The notes under the pieces are model-generated. The model saw nothing but the letters and a program-made list of their open reading frames with translations. It was not told the origin of the DNA and did no database searches. Of a stretch of DNA of 46,338 bases, positions 33,134 through 40,828 are shown piece after piece (positions within the stretch are counted from its first letter, which is position 1; each line of letters begins with the position of its first letter). The position numbers were made by a program, and so were the translations under genes. This DNA is from JBARDN01 sp050736695 (lineage in GTDB: Bacteria; Desulfobacterota; Binatia; Binatales; Binataceae): positions 1 to 46,338 of the forward strand of contig JBOHWH010000173.1 of the NCBI GenBank assembly GCA_050736695.1, in the 5' to 3' direction.

Positions 33134-33904
33134 ATGATCACGATCAAGACATCCGAAGAAATCGCGATCATGCGCCGCGCGAGCCAAATCGTGGCCGAGG
33201 TTCTCGACGCGCTCGTCCGCGCCGTGCGTCCCGGAGTTGCAACTATGGAGCTCGACGCTCTCGCCGAGCGGCTGACGATCGAAAAAGGCGCGCGACCCGC
33301 GTTCAAGGGCTACAAGCCGGGCGACGTGGTTTATCCGAAATCGCTGTGCGTCTCGATCAACGAACAGATCGTCCACGGCATCCCGTCGGGCCGGAAGCTC
33401 AAGGCGGGCGACATTGTCGGGCTCGATTACGGCGTCGTGTACCAGGGCTTCTTCGGCGACTCTGCCCGGACCGTGCCGGTCGGCGAGGTGCCAGAGAGCA
33501 CCAGGAGGCTGCTGCGCATCACGCGTGAGGCTCTGTATGCGGGAATCGCGCAGGCGCATGCCGGCAACAGGATTTCCGATATCGGCCGCGCGGTGCAGGC
33601 GGTGGCCGAAGGTGCGGGCTATTCGGTGGTGACAGATTTCGCTGGGCACGGAATCGGGCGGCGGCTGCATGAGGATCCGCAGGTGCCCAATTATTTCCGG
33701 CGTGGGATGCCGAATCCGCGGCTCCAGGAGGGGATGGCGCTGGCGATCGAGCCGATGGTGAACGAGGGAACGCCCGAATTGGAGATACTTGCGGACGGGT
33801 GGACTGCGGTAACCGCAGACGGTAAGCTATCGGCCCACTTCGAGCATTCGATCGCGATCACCTCAAACGGGCCGATTATCCTGAGCGAATTGGACAATGT
33901 CTAA
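33134..33904 (+). CDS. map: Methionine aminopeptidase, type I
   Basis: The 256-residue enzyme removes initiator methionine from nascent chains. The dinuclear metal site is complete: Asp in GLDYGV, Asp in FFGDSARTV, His in GHGIGRRLHEDP, Glu in LAIEPMVNEG and Glu in FEHSIAIT. There is no N-terminal zinc-finger extension. The frame is open further upstream within adk, but ATG 33134 (MITIKTSEEIAIMRRASQIV) is the family start. The end overlaps infA by 8 bases. Confidence 0.95.
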   Translation: MITIKTSEEIAIMRRASQIVAEVLDALVRAVRPGVATMELDALAERLTIEKGARPAFKGYKPGDVVYPKSLCVSINEQIVHGIPSGRKLKAGDIVGLDYGVVYQGFFGDSARTVPVGEVPESTRRLLRITREALYAGIAQAHAGNRISDIGRAVQAVAEGAGYSVVTDFAGHGIGRRLHEDPQVPNYFRRGMPNPRLQEGMALAIEPMVNEGTPELEILADGWTAVTADGKLSAHFEHSIAITSNGPIILSELDNV

Positions 33905-34115
33905 GGGCGACTCTATAGAAGTTCAGGGAACGGTCAACGAGGCACTACCGAACGCGGTGTTTCGGGTGACGCTCGATAACGGGCACAAGGTATTGGCGCA
34001 TATTTCGGGCAAAATGCGGATGCATTACATTAAGATTCTTCCGGGCGACAAGGTCACAGTGGAACTGTCCCCGTACGATTTGACTCGCGGCAGGATTACT
34101 TACCGGCAGCGCTAA
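33897..34115 (+). CDS. infA: Translation initiation factor IF-1
   Basis: The 72-residue OB-fold protein blocks the A site during initiation. It reads MSKGDSIEVQGTVNEALPNA and has HISGKMRMHYIKILPGDKV and ELSPYDLTRGRITYR, all canonical. The ATG lies inside the end of map. Confidence 0.97.
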   Translation: MSKGDSIEVQGTVNEALPNAVFRVTLDNGHKVLAHISGKMRMHYIKILPGDKVTVELSPYDLTRGRITYRQR

Positions 34116-34144
34116 GCGCTTCCGGTCAACCACGGTAAGAAACG

Positions 34145-34258
34145 ATGAAGGTTCGAGCGTCGGTAAAGAAGATTTGCAAGAACTGCAAAGTGGTGCGGCG
34201 GCAAGGTGTCGTGCGCATTCTGTGCTCCAACCCGCGCCATAAGCAGCGCCAGGGCTAG
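34145..34258 (+). CDS. rpmJ: Ribosomal protein bL36, zinc-binding form
   Basis: The 37-residue protein reads MKVRASVKKICKNCKVVRRQ and ends NPRHKQRQG. The zinc ligands C11, C14, C27 and H32 are present, so it is the C+ form. It stands between infA and rpsM, the usual place, and is easy to miss because of its size. Confidence 0.97.
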   Translation: MKVRASVKKICKNCKVVRRQGVVRILCSNPRHKQRQG

Positions 34259-34292
34259 GGCCGCTTCTCAAGATTGAAGGAAGGATTCTGCG

Positions 34293-34673
34293 ATGGCACG
34301 AGTAGCGGGAGTTGAACTGCCGAAGAACAAGCGCATGGAAATCGCGCTCACCTATATCTATGGGATTGGGCGCTCGGCCGCGGTCAAGATCCTCGACAAG
34401 GCGGGCGTTGATCGCGCGCGCAAGAGTGACGATCTGAGCGCCGAAGAGCAGAGCCGCATCCGGCAGGCGATCGATACCGACTTCGAGGTCGAAGGCGATC
34501 TGCGCCGCGAGATGCAGCAGAATATCAAGCGCCTGATGGACCTCGGATGCTACCGCGGCATCCGGCATCGCCGCTCGCTGCCGGTGCGCGGCCAGCGTAC
34601 GCATACCAACGCACGCACCCGCAAGGGTCCGCGCAAAGTGGTCGCAGGCAAGAAGCAGGCGCCGACCAAGTAG
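34293..34673 (+). CDS. rpsM: Ribosomal protein uS13
   Basis: The 126-residue S13 contacts P-site tRNA and bridges to the 50S subunit. It starts MARVAGVELPKNKRMEIALT and has YIYGIGRSAAVKILDKAGVD, GCYRGIRHRRSLPVRGQRTH and TNARTRKGPRK. The ribosome binding site GAAGGAAGG is good. It is the first gene of the alpha group. Confidence 0.97.
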   Translation: MARVAGVELPKNKRMEIALTYIYGIGRSAAVKILDKAGVDRARKSDDLSAEEQSRIRQAIDTDFEVEGDLRREMQQNIKRLMDLGCYRGIRHRRSLPVRGQRTHTNARTRKGPRKVVAGKKQAPTK

Positions 34674-34735
34674 AACCGCCGCCGCGTGCGCGCCGCTCAA
34701 ATTTTTTGCAAGGATCTTTGCAGACGAGAGACTAG

Positions 34736-35200
34736 ATGGCAGACGAAATCAAAGAGACCAAAGAAGCTCCCGCAGCCGGCGCCGAAAAGGGCGCGGCTGC
34801 CGGCGCAGGCGCTGCCGCGGCGCCCGCGCCGCGGCGCAAGCGCACCAAGCGATCGGTGCCCGAAGGCGTTGCGCATATCCATGCGACCTTCAACAACACT
34901 ATCGTGACGATCACCGACCATCAGGGACTCGTGATTGCATGGGCCAGCGCGGGTTCGGTGGGATTCAAAGGCTCACGCAAGGGAACTCCGTACGCGGCCC
35001 AGATGGCGGCAGAGGCGTGCGCGCGCAAATGCTCGGAAGTCGGGATGCGCGCGGTAGTCGCTTATGTGAAGGGGCCGGGCGGCGGCCGCGAATCGGCGGT
35101 GCGCGCGTTGCAGGCCGCCGGACTAGGCGTAATTTCAATCAAAGACGTGACCCCGATACCGCACAACGGATGCCGTCCGCCAAAGCGGCGCAGGGTCTGA
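34736..35200 (+). CDS. rpsK: Ribosomal protein uS11 with N-terminal extension
   Basis: The 154-residue S11 (usual about 129) lies in the 30S platform. The core begins near residue 40 with VPEGVAHIHATFNNTIVTIT and ends IPHNGCRPPKRRRV, the conserved end. The first 35 residues are Ala/Glu/Lys-rich (KETKEAPAAGAEKGAAAGAG) and longer than usual. No alternative start lies between the ATG and the core, so the extension is likely translated. Confidence 0.95.
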   Translation: MADEIKETKEAPAAGAEKGAAAGAGAAAAPAPRRKRTKRSVPEGVAHIHATFNNTIVTITDHQGLVIAWASAGSVGFKGSRKGTPYAAQMAAEACARKCSEVGMRAVVAYVKGPGGGRESAVRALQAAGLGVISIKDVTPIPHNGCRPPKRRRV

Positions 35201-35221
35201 TCTAAAAAGGACTTAAGGCAC

Positions 35222-35848
35222 GTGGCGAGAAATCTAGGACCCGTATGCCGGCTATGCCGGCGCGAAGGTTTGAAACTCTTCCTCAAGGGAGAGCGATGCT
35301 TCAGCGACAAGTGTGCGATCGAGCGGCGCAACTATCCGCCCGGCGCGCACGGACAATCGCGCACCAGGTTCTCGGAGTTCGCGATCCGGCTGCGTGAAAA
35401 GCAGAAGGTGAAGCGGATTTACGGGATGCTCGAGAAGCAGTTCGCGCGTTATTTCGAAGAAGCCGAGCGTCTGCCCGGTATCACCGGCGAGAATCTGCTG
35501 GTGCTGCTCGAACGACGGCTCGACAACGCGGTTTACAAGCTCGGGTTTGCGAGTTCACTCGCGCAGTCGCGCCAGCTCGTGCGTCACGGCCATTACGAGG
35601 TAAACGGCAAGAGCGTCACGATCCCGTCGTATCAGCTCGAAGTCGGGGACGTGGTGAGTATCGCCGAGAAGAGCAGAACCAAGAAGGTGATCGTCGAGGC
35701 AATCGAGATGGCGCAGCGGCGCGGAACTCCGCCGTGGATGGCGCTCGAGCGCGAGCAGTTCCGCGGCACCTTCAAGACCTTGCCGGCGCGCGGCGATTTG
35801 ACGATGCCGATTAGCGAAAAGCTGATCGTTGAACACTATTCGAGATAA
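35222..35848 (+). CDS. rpsD: Ribosomal protein uS4, zinc-binding form
   Basis: The 208-residue S4 initiates 30S assembly and, in E. coli, represses the alpha operon. It starts from GTG with MARNLGPVCRLCRREGLKLF. Cysteines C9, C12, C26 and C31 form the zinc site. The S4 RNA-binding domain contains ERRLDNAVYKLGFASSLAQS and RQLVRHGHYEVNGKSVTIPS. Confidence 0.96.
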   Translation: MARNLGPVCRLCRREGLKLFLKGERCFSDKCAIERRNYPPGAHGQSRTRFSEFAIRLREKQKVKRIYGMLEKQFARYFEEAERLPGITGENLLVLLERRLDNAVYKLGFASSLAQSRQLVRHGHYEVNGKSVTIPSYQLEVGDVVSIAEKSRTKKVIVEAIEMAQRRGTPPWMALEREQFRGTFKTLPARGDLTMPISEKLIVEHYSR

Positions 35849-35874
35849 CCCCTAACGGAGGCGGAGCTGCCTGC

Positions 35875-35891
35875 GGGGTCCGTGGTGGACC
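35875..35891 (+). repeat. Small hairpin between rpsD and rpoA
   Basis: GGGTCC (35875-35880) and GGACCC (35886-35891) are complementary around GTGGT. No T-run follows, so it is not a normal terminator. It lies about 43 bases before the rpoA start. Confidence 0.3.
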
Positions 35892-35933
35892 CGACCGCGG
35901 CTAAAATCCCAACAGCTCTATAGCGGCGACAAT

Positions 35934-36965
35934 ATGCAGAACGATTGGCGAGATCTTACCAAACCCAAGTCGGTTGAATTCGAAGAAAAAGAAGTAACGC
36001 CCTCCTACGGACGTTTCTTTGCCGAACCGCTCGAACGCGGCTACGGAATCACGATCGGCAACGCGCTCAGGCGCGTGCTGCTGTCGTCGCTTCCGGGCTT
36101 TGCGATCTGCGCGGTCCGGATCAAGGGCGTGCTCCACGAATTCTCGACCCTGCCCGGCGTCAAAGAGGACGTGACCGATATCGTCCTCAACCTGAAGGAA
36201 GTCCGCGTGCGCCTGCACGAGGGCGACCAGATAACCGCGACGCTGAAGGTCAAGGGAGAAGCCGTGGTCACCGCGCGCGATATCACCGGCGGCGCGAGCC
36301 TGGAAATTCTCACTCCCGATCAGCATATCGTCTCGCTCGACAAGGGCGCCGATCTGGACATGGAGCTGGTGATCAAGCGCGGACGCGGCTACGTGCCGGC
36401 CGAGCGCGGCGAGGAAGAGGAACCGATCGGCACCGTGCGTATCGACGCGATCTATTCGCCGATCAAGAAGGTGAACTTTACCGTCACCAACGCACGCGTC
36501 GGACAGCGTACCGACTACGATCGGCTCTCGCTCGAGCTCTGGACCGACGGCTCGATCGGCCCGCGCGAGGCGCTGACTTACGCCGCCCGCGTGATGCGCG
36601 ATCAGATGTCGATCTTCGCTGGCGTTGAGGAAGAGACCGAGACCGCGGTGCTACCGGGCGCCGAAGGCTCGCAGGAGCGTCCGACTCTCAACGAGCTGCT
36701 CTACCGGCCGGTCGAGGGGCTGCCGATTTCGGTCCGCGCCTTCAACGGCCTCCAGAACGCCGACATCAAGTATATCGGTGAACTGGTGCAGCGCACCGAG
36801 CAGGACATGCTCAAGATCAAGAACTTCGGCCGCAAGTCATTGAACGAGATCAAGGAAGTGCTCACCGACATGAGCCTTTCGCTCGGGATGCGGCTGGAAA
36901 ACCTGCCGCCCCGCAGCGAACTCGATCGCATGTGGGAGGAGCAGGAGCGGCGCGAATCCGCGTAA
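35934..36965 (+). CDS. rpoA: DNA-directed RNA polymerase subunit alpha
   Basis: The 343-residue alpha subunit nucleates RNA polymerase assembly. The N-terminal dimerisation domain has FFAEPLERGYGITIGNALRR and VLLSSLPGFAICAVRIKGVL. The C-terminal domain has the helix-hairpin-helix block ELVQRTEQDMLKIKNFGRKS and LNEIKEVLTDM, which contacts UP elements and activators. Length and motifs are normal. Confidence 0.97.
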   Translation: MQNDWRDLTKPKSVEFEEKEVTPSYGRFFAEPLERGYGITIGNALRRVLLSSLPGFAICAVRIKGVLHEFSTLPGVKEDVTDIVLNLKEVRVRLHEGDQITATLKVKGEAVVTARDITGGASLEILTPDQHIVSLDKGADLDMELVIKRGRGYVPAERGEEEEPIGTVRIDAIYSPIKKVNFTVTNARVGQRTDYDRLSLELWTDGSIGPREALTYAARVMRDQMSIFAGVEEETETAVLPGAEGSQERPTLNELLYRPVEGLPISVRAFNGLQNADIKYIGELVQRTEQDMLKIKNFGRKSLNEIKEVLTDMSLSLGMRLENLPPRSELDRMWEEQERRESA

Positions 36966-37008
36966 GCGCGGACCGCGAGCGCGAGACTCAAGTTTGTTGG
37001 AGTAGGCG

Positions 37009-37452
37009 ATGCGTCATCTTAACCAGGGCCGTAAGCTAAACCGCACTTCTTCGCACCGCAAGGCGTTGTTCAAGAACCTGGTGCTGGCGTTGATCGCTCA
37101 TGAGCGGATTCACACCACCGACGCCAAGGCCAAGGAATTGCGCCGCTTTGCCGATCGGATGGTGACGCTGGGCAAGCAGGGCGACCTTGCGGCGCATCGC
37201 CGCGCGTTCGCATTTCTGCAGTCGCATGAGGCGGTCAAGAAACTCTTCGACGAGATTGCGCCGCGCTTCAAGGAGCGCAACGGCGGCTACACTCGCGTGA
37301 TCAAATTCGGGGTCCGCCGCGGCGACGCTGCGCCGATCTCGATCATCGAGTTCACCGGCAATGAAGAGCGCGCCGCCGCGAAGAAGCCGCGCAAGAAGTC
37401 GGTCAAGCGGGTCGAAGAAAAAAGCGCGCGCCGCGCCGCCGCCGCGGGCTGA
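37009..37452 (+). CDS. rplQ: Ribosomal protein bL17
   Basis: The 147-residue L17 at the tunnel exit starts MRHLNQGRKLNRTSSHRKAL and contains LIAHERIHTTDAKAKELRRF and GGYTRVIKFGVRRGDAAP. A Lys/Arg/Ala-rich tail of about 30 residues follows the core. It is the last gene of the superoperon. Confidence 0.96.
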   Translation: MRHLNQGRKLNRTSSHRKALFKNLVLALIAHERIHTTDAKAKELRRFADRMVTLGKQGDLAAHRRAFAFLQSHEAVKKLFDEIAPRFKERNGGYTRVIKFGVRRGDAAPISIIEFTGNEERAAAKKPRKKSVKRVEEKSARRAAAAG

Positions 37453-37484
37453 ACCAGTATCCGCGCAAGATAAGATTCTTCGCA

Positions 37485-37517
37485 GGGGTGGCTATCGCGG
37501 CCGCCCCGCCTTTTTTT
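37485..37517 (+). terminator. Intrinsic terminator after rplQ
   Basis: GGGGTGGC (37485-37492) pairs with GCCGCCCC (37500-37507), one pair being G-T, over a 7-base loop. GCC and seven T residues (37511-37517) follow. It ends the ribosomal superoperon just 11 bases before the end of the convergent dioxygenase gene. Confidence 0.8.
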
Positions 37518-37527
37518 GGTCACGCGT

Positions 37528-38385
37528 TTATCTGCCGCGCGGCTTTAGTTCTCCGAGCGGATGAGCGGGGCGGCCGACTATCGCCGCCTCGGTGGGGCCT
37601 TCTACTCCGCCCAGCGTTCCCCAGACCTTGTAGCCGAGACGAGCCTTCAACCCTTCTGAGAGGGCGCGTTCGACTTCGGCGTCGAGCGACAGAAACGGAT
37701 TCTCCTGCGCGCGCATGAACGGTCGCGCGAAATAGCTCAGCAGGAGGTGACGCCGAGCCGCGGTCGAGTTCGGGCCGGTCCCATGAAAAATCCGTCCGTC
37801 GAAAACCAGCGCCGATCCCGCGGGTCCCTCGGCGGCAATCGTCTGTCCGATATCAGCGTGATCCGCAAGCGGCGCGGCGTTTAGATGGCTACGCGGCACT
37901 AGCCGCGTGCCCCCGTTCGCGCTCGTGACGTCATCGAGCATCCACGCGATATTTGCGACGATCGGCACCGGAGTATGAAATGGCAGGTAGCCCTGATCAC
38001 GATGCAGATACATCGGGGCGCCGCCGGGTCCGGCGATATTCGCGGTCAGACTCGACAGAATGAATCCACTCCCGAGCAGATGCGGCATTATCGCATCCAC
38101 TAGCGGGTGCAGGATCAGATCCTGGAAGACACGGCCCTTGTTGATAAGGTTCCAGACGCGTTGATTCGGCGCGCCCGGACCGCCGTCGCGAGTGGCGCGT
38201 GCGCTTTCCACTTCGGCCGCAGCCTGCTCGGCCAGCCGGTCGCGCAGCGCGCGCAATTGGGCCGGGCTAAGCGCATCGGCGACGAGAGCGTATCCGAACG
38301 AATCCAAATCGCGCTTCGCCTGTGCGAGGTCGCGAGTAACCCGCGGCAATTCTTCGTTCATTGGCCGCATCTGATTTGCGCTCAT
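37528..38385 (-). CDS. Phytanoyl-CoA dioxygenase (PhyH) family Fe(II)/2-oxoglutarate oxygenase
   Basis: The 285-residue protein has the double-stranded beta-helix signature of the PhyH family. The metal site is H128 and D130 (MYLHRDQGYLP) and H201 (GRIFHGTGPNS), and R211/R212 are candidates to bind the 2-oxoglutarate carboxylate. Typical flanking motifs are DDVTSANGGTRLVPRSH and GSALVFDGRIFHGTG. Such enzymes hydroxylate small molecules or acyl chains; the substrate cannot be read from the sequence. It is the second gene of a unit with the aldo/keto reductase, with a 4-base overlap (ATGA), so the two probably act in one pathway. Confidence 0.88.
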   Translation of the reverse strand: MSANQMRPMNEELPRVTRDLAQAKRDLDSFGYALVADALSPAQLRALRDRLAEQAAAEVESARATRDGGPGAPNQRVWNLINKGRVFQDLILHPLVDAIMPHLLGSGFILSSLTANIAGPGGAPMYLHRDQGYLPFHTPVPIVANIAWMLDDVTSANGGTRLVPRSHLNAAPLADHADIGQTIAAEGPAGSALVFDGRIFHGTGPNSTAARRHLLLSYFARPFMRAQENPFLSLDAEVERALSEGLKARLGYKVWGTLGGVEGPTEAAIVGRPAHPLGELKPRGR

Positions 38386-39242
38386 ATCGATCTCGCCGCG
38401 CGGTCGAGCGTCCTGAAGTCCGCGTCCTTAAGCGTGACGGTGCGCGCGCGCGTGTTCTCCTCGAGATGCGCGATGCTGGAAGTTCCGGGAATCGGGAGTA
38501 TCGCGGATGAGCGCCGGAGCAGCCACGCGAGCGCGATCTGCCCGGGAGTCGCATGGACGCCCTCCGCTATTTCGTTCAGGCGTCTGTTGCGCAGCAGGTT
38601 GCCGTATCCGAGCGGAAAATACGGGATGAAGCCCAAGTCCTCGTCTTCGCAATAACTCAAGACCGACTCGGATTCGCGATTGGCCAGGTTGTAACTGTTT
38701 TGTACGGATACGATCGGGACGATCGCGGCAGTGGCCTTGACCTGATCGACGGAAACATTGGAAACCCCGATGTGCCGGATTTTTCCCGCCGCGCGCAGTT
38801 CGGCCAGCGCCGAAATCGATTCCTCCAGCGGAACTTTCGGATCGGGGATATGAAGCTGATAGAGATCGATTCGGTCCAGTTTCAGGCGCTTGAGACTCTC
38901 TTCACACGCCTGCTTAAGATGCGCGGGGCGTCCGTCGGGCACCCATTGGTTGGGGCCGGGCCGGGTGTAGCCGCCCTTGGTCGCGATAACCAGATCGGCG
39001 GGGTAGGGATGCAGCGCCTCGGCGATAATCTGCTCCGAGACTTCGGGTCCGTAGGCGTCGGCAGTGTCGATAAGGTTGACTCCCAGCTCGACCGCGTGGC
39101 GAAGCAACTTGACCGCCTCGCGATGGTCAGGCGGCTCGCCCCAGACGCCGGCACCCGTTATGCGCATCGCGCCGAAACCGAGCCTGCGGACGCGCAGGTT
39201 GCCGCCGATCGCGAATTCATCTTTCGCGATGCTCATCGCCAT
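38382..39242 (-). CDS. Aldo/keto reductase
   Basis: The 286-residue NAD(P)H-dependent oxidoreductase has a TIM-barrel fold. The catalytic tetrad is visible: D59 and Y64 in LIDTADAYGPE, K89 in ATKGGYTRPG and H131 in LYQLHIPDP. The C-terminal part has the cofactor-binding IPIPGTSS-type block (LPIPGTSSIAHLEENTRA). The start was chosen because GGAG stands 5 bases before ATG 39242; a second ATG two codons on is possible. It leads the two-gene unit with the PhyH dioxygenase and is divergent from tldD. The substrate is unknown. Confidence 0.92.
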   Translation of the reverse strand: MAMSIAKDEFAIGGNLRVRRLGFGAMRITGAGVWGEPPDHREAVKLLRHAVELGVNLIDTADAYGPEVSEQIIAEALHPYPADLVIATKGGYTRPGPNQWVPDGRPAHLKQACEESLKRLKLDRIDLYQLHIPDPKVPLEESISALAELRAAGKIRHIGVSNVSVDQVKATAAIVPIVSVQNSYNLANRESESVLSYCEDEDLGFIPYFPLGYGNLLRNRRLNEIAEGVHATPGQIALAWLLRRSSAILPIPGTSSIAHLEENTRARTVTLKDADFRTLDRAARSI

Positions 39243-39379
39243 ACTTTCTCCGTTACTGCTTCCATGCCCGAAATCCTAGCGAATTCCGGTGTTTTCCGAA
39301 ACGCGCGCGATGAGCGCGTGCTCAACTTCTTGAGTTACGGGCGGTCTGATAGTCTTTAGTGCGAAGGTAGATAATCACG

Positions 39380-40828
39380 ATGGCAAATGAATTGGCGCAT
39401 CCGGAAAAGTTTTTCCTCAATCGATTCGGCATGAGCGACCGCGCTTTCGAGCGGATTTTGGGCACCGCGCTCGAGCGCAAGGCCGACTACGCCGACCTCT
39501 TTTTCGAGTACCAGAGCGCCGAGTCGCTCGGGCTGGAAGAGTCGATGGTCAATCACACTTCCAAGAGCATCAGCCACGGTGTCGGCGTCCGCGTATGCGC
39601 CGAAGATCGGACCGGTTACGCATATTCCGACGAAGTCACGATCGACAGGATGCAGCTTGCAGCCGAAGCGGCCCGTGCGATCGCCGATCAGCGCGCCACC
39701 GTTCCCGCAGTGCAGGTCGGCGCGCCGGCGCCGCGCCATGCGTTGTATGAAGTCGAGACTACGCCGCTCGAAATTCCGCTCGAAGAACGCGCCCGCCTGC
39801 TGCGCGAGATCGACGCCGCCGCGCGCGCGTACGACCCGCGCGTGAAGAACGTGATGGCGTCGATCGCGGCCGAGCGGAAGATCGTCATGATCGTCACCAG
39901 CGAGGGCAAGCTTGCCGCCGACGTGCAGCCACTATGCCGCCTGAACGTGGCGGTGATCGCGGAGGACGGCAAGGGCGGCCGCCAGTCCGGCAGTTTCGGC
40001 GGCGGCGGCCGCGTCGATTACAAATACTTTCTCGACGGCGACCTCTGGCGCACGTATGCGCACGAAGCCGCGCGCCAGGCGATCGTCAACCTGGGCGCGG
40101 GCGACGCGCCGGCGGGCGAGATGATCGTGGTGCTCGGACCCGGATGGCCAGGAATTTTGCTGCATGAGGCAATCGGCCACGGACTCGAAGGCGACTTCAA
40201 TCGCAAAGGCGTGTCGGCCTTCTCCGGCCGAATCGGACAGAAAGTCGCAAGCGAGCTTTGCACCGTGGTTGACGACGGAACTATTCCGATGCGCCGCGGC
40301 AGTCTGAATGTCGACGACGAAGGCACTCCGACCTCGCGCACGGTGCTGATCGAAAAAGGAATCCTGCGCGGATACCTGCAGGACCGCATGAACGCGCGGC
40401 TGATGAAGATGAAACCCACGGGCAACGGCCGGCGCGAGAGTTTTGCGCACACGCCGATGCCCCGAATGACCAACACCTTCATGCTCGCGGGCGAATCGAC
40501 CAAAGAGGAAATTATCAAGTCGGTGAAGAAAGGCCTTTACGCGGTCAGCTTCGGCGGCGGACAGGTCGATATAACCAACGGCAAATTTGTGTTCTCCGCG
40601 AGCGAGGCTTATCTGATCGAGGACGGCGAAGTGACGCGTCCGGTCAAAGGCGCCACGCTTATCGGCGACGGCCCCGACGTGCTGACCCGCGTTGCGATGG
40701 TGGGCAACGACCTGGCGCTGGATTCCGGGGTCGGCACCTGCGGCAAGGACGGTCAATCGGTGCCGGTGGGCGTGGGACTTCCGACAATCCGGGTCGACGG
40801 GATCACAGTGGGCGGCACCCGCGCATGA
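39380..40828 (+). CDS. tldD: Metalloprotease TldD
   Basis: The 482-residue TldD is the catalytic half of the TldD/TldE heterodimeric metalloprotease, which degrades unfolded or leader peptides (for example CcdA and microcin B17 leader in E. coli). The zinc site HExxxH is H262-E263-A-I-G-H267 in LLHEAIGHGLEGDF, and the distal ligand is C454 in GVGTCGKDGQ. Other family blocks are GSFGGGGRVDY and LNVDDEGTPTSRTVLIEKG. It is cytosolic, without a signal peptide. It overlaps tldE by 4 bases. The substrate in this organism is unknown. Confidence 0.95.
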   Translation: MANELAHPEKFFLNRFGMSDRAFERILGTALERKADYADLFFEYQSAESLGLEESMVNHTSKSISHGVGVRVCAEDRTGYAYSDEVTIDRMQLAAEAARAIADQRATVPAVQVGAPAPRHALYEVETTPLEIPLEERARLLREIDAAARAYDPRVKNVMASIAAERKIVMIVTSEGKLAADVQPLCRLNVAVIAEDGKGGRQSGSFGGGGRVDYKYFLDGDLWRTYAHEAARQAIVNLGAGDAPAGEMIVVLGPGWPGILLHEAIGHGLEGDFNRKGVSAFSGRIGQKVASELCTVVDDGTIPMRRGSLNVDDEGTPTSRTVLIEKGILRGYLQDRMNARLMKMKPTGNGRRESFAHTPMPRMTNTFMLAGESTKEEIIKSVKKGLYAVSFGGGQVDITNGKFVFSASEAYLIEDGEVTRPVKGATLIGDGPDVLTRVAMVGNDLALDSGVGTCGKDGQSVPVGVGLPTIRVDGITVGGTRA

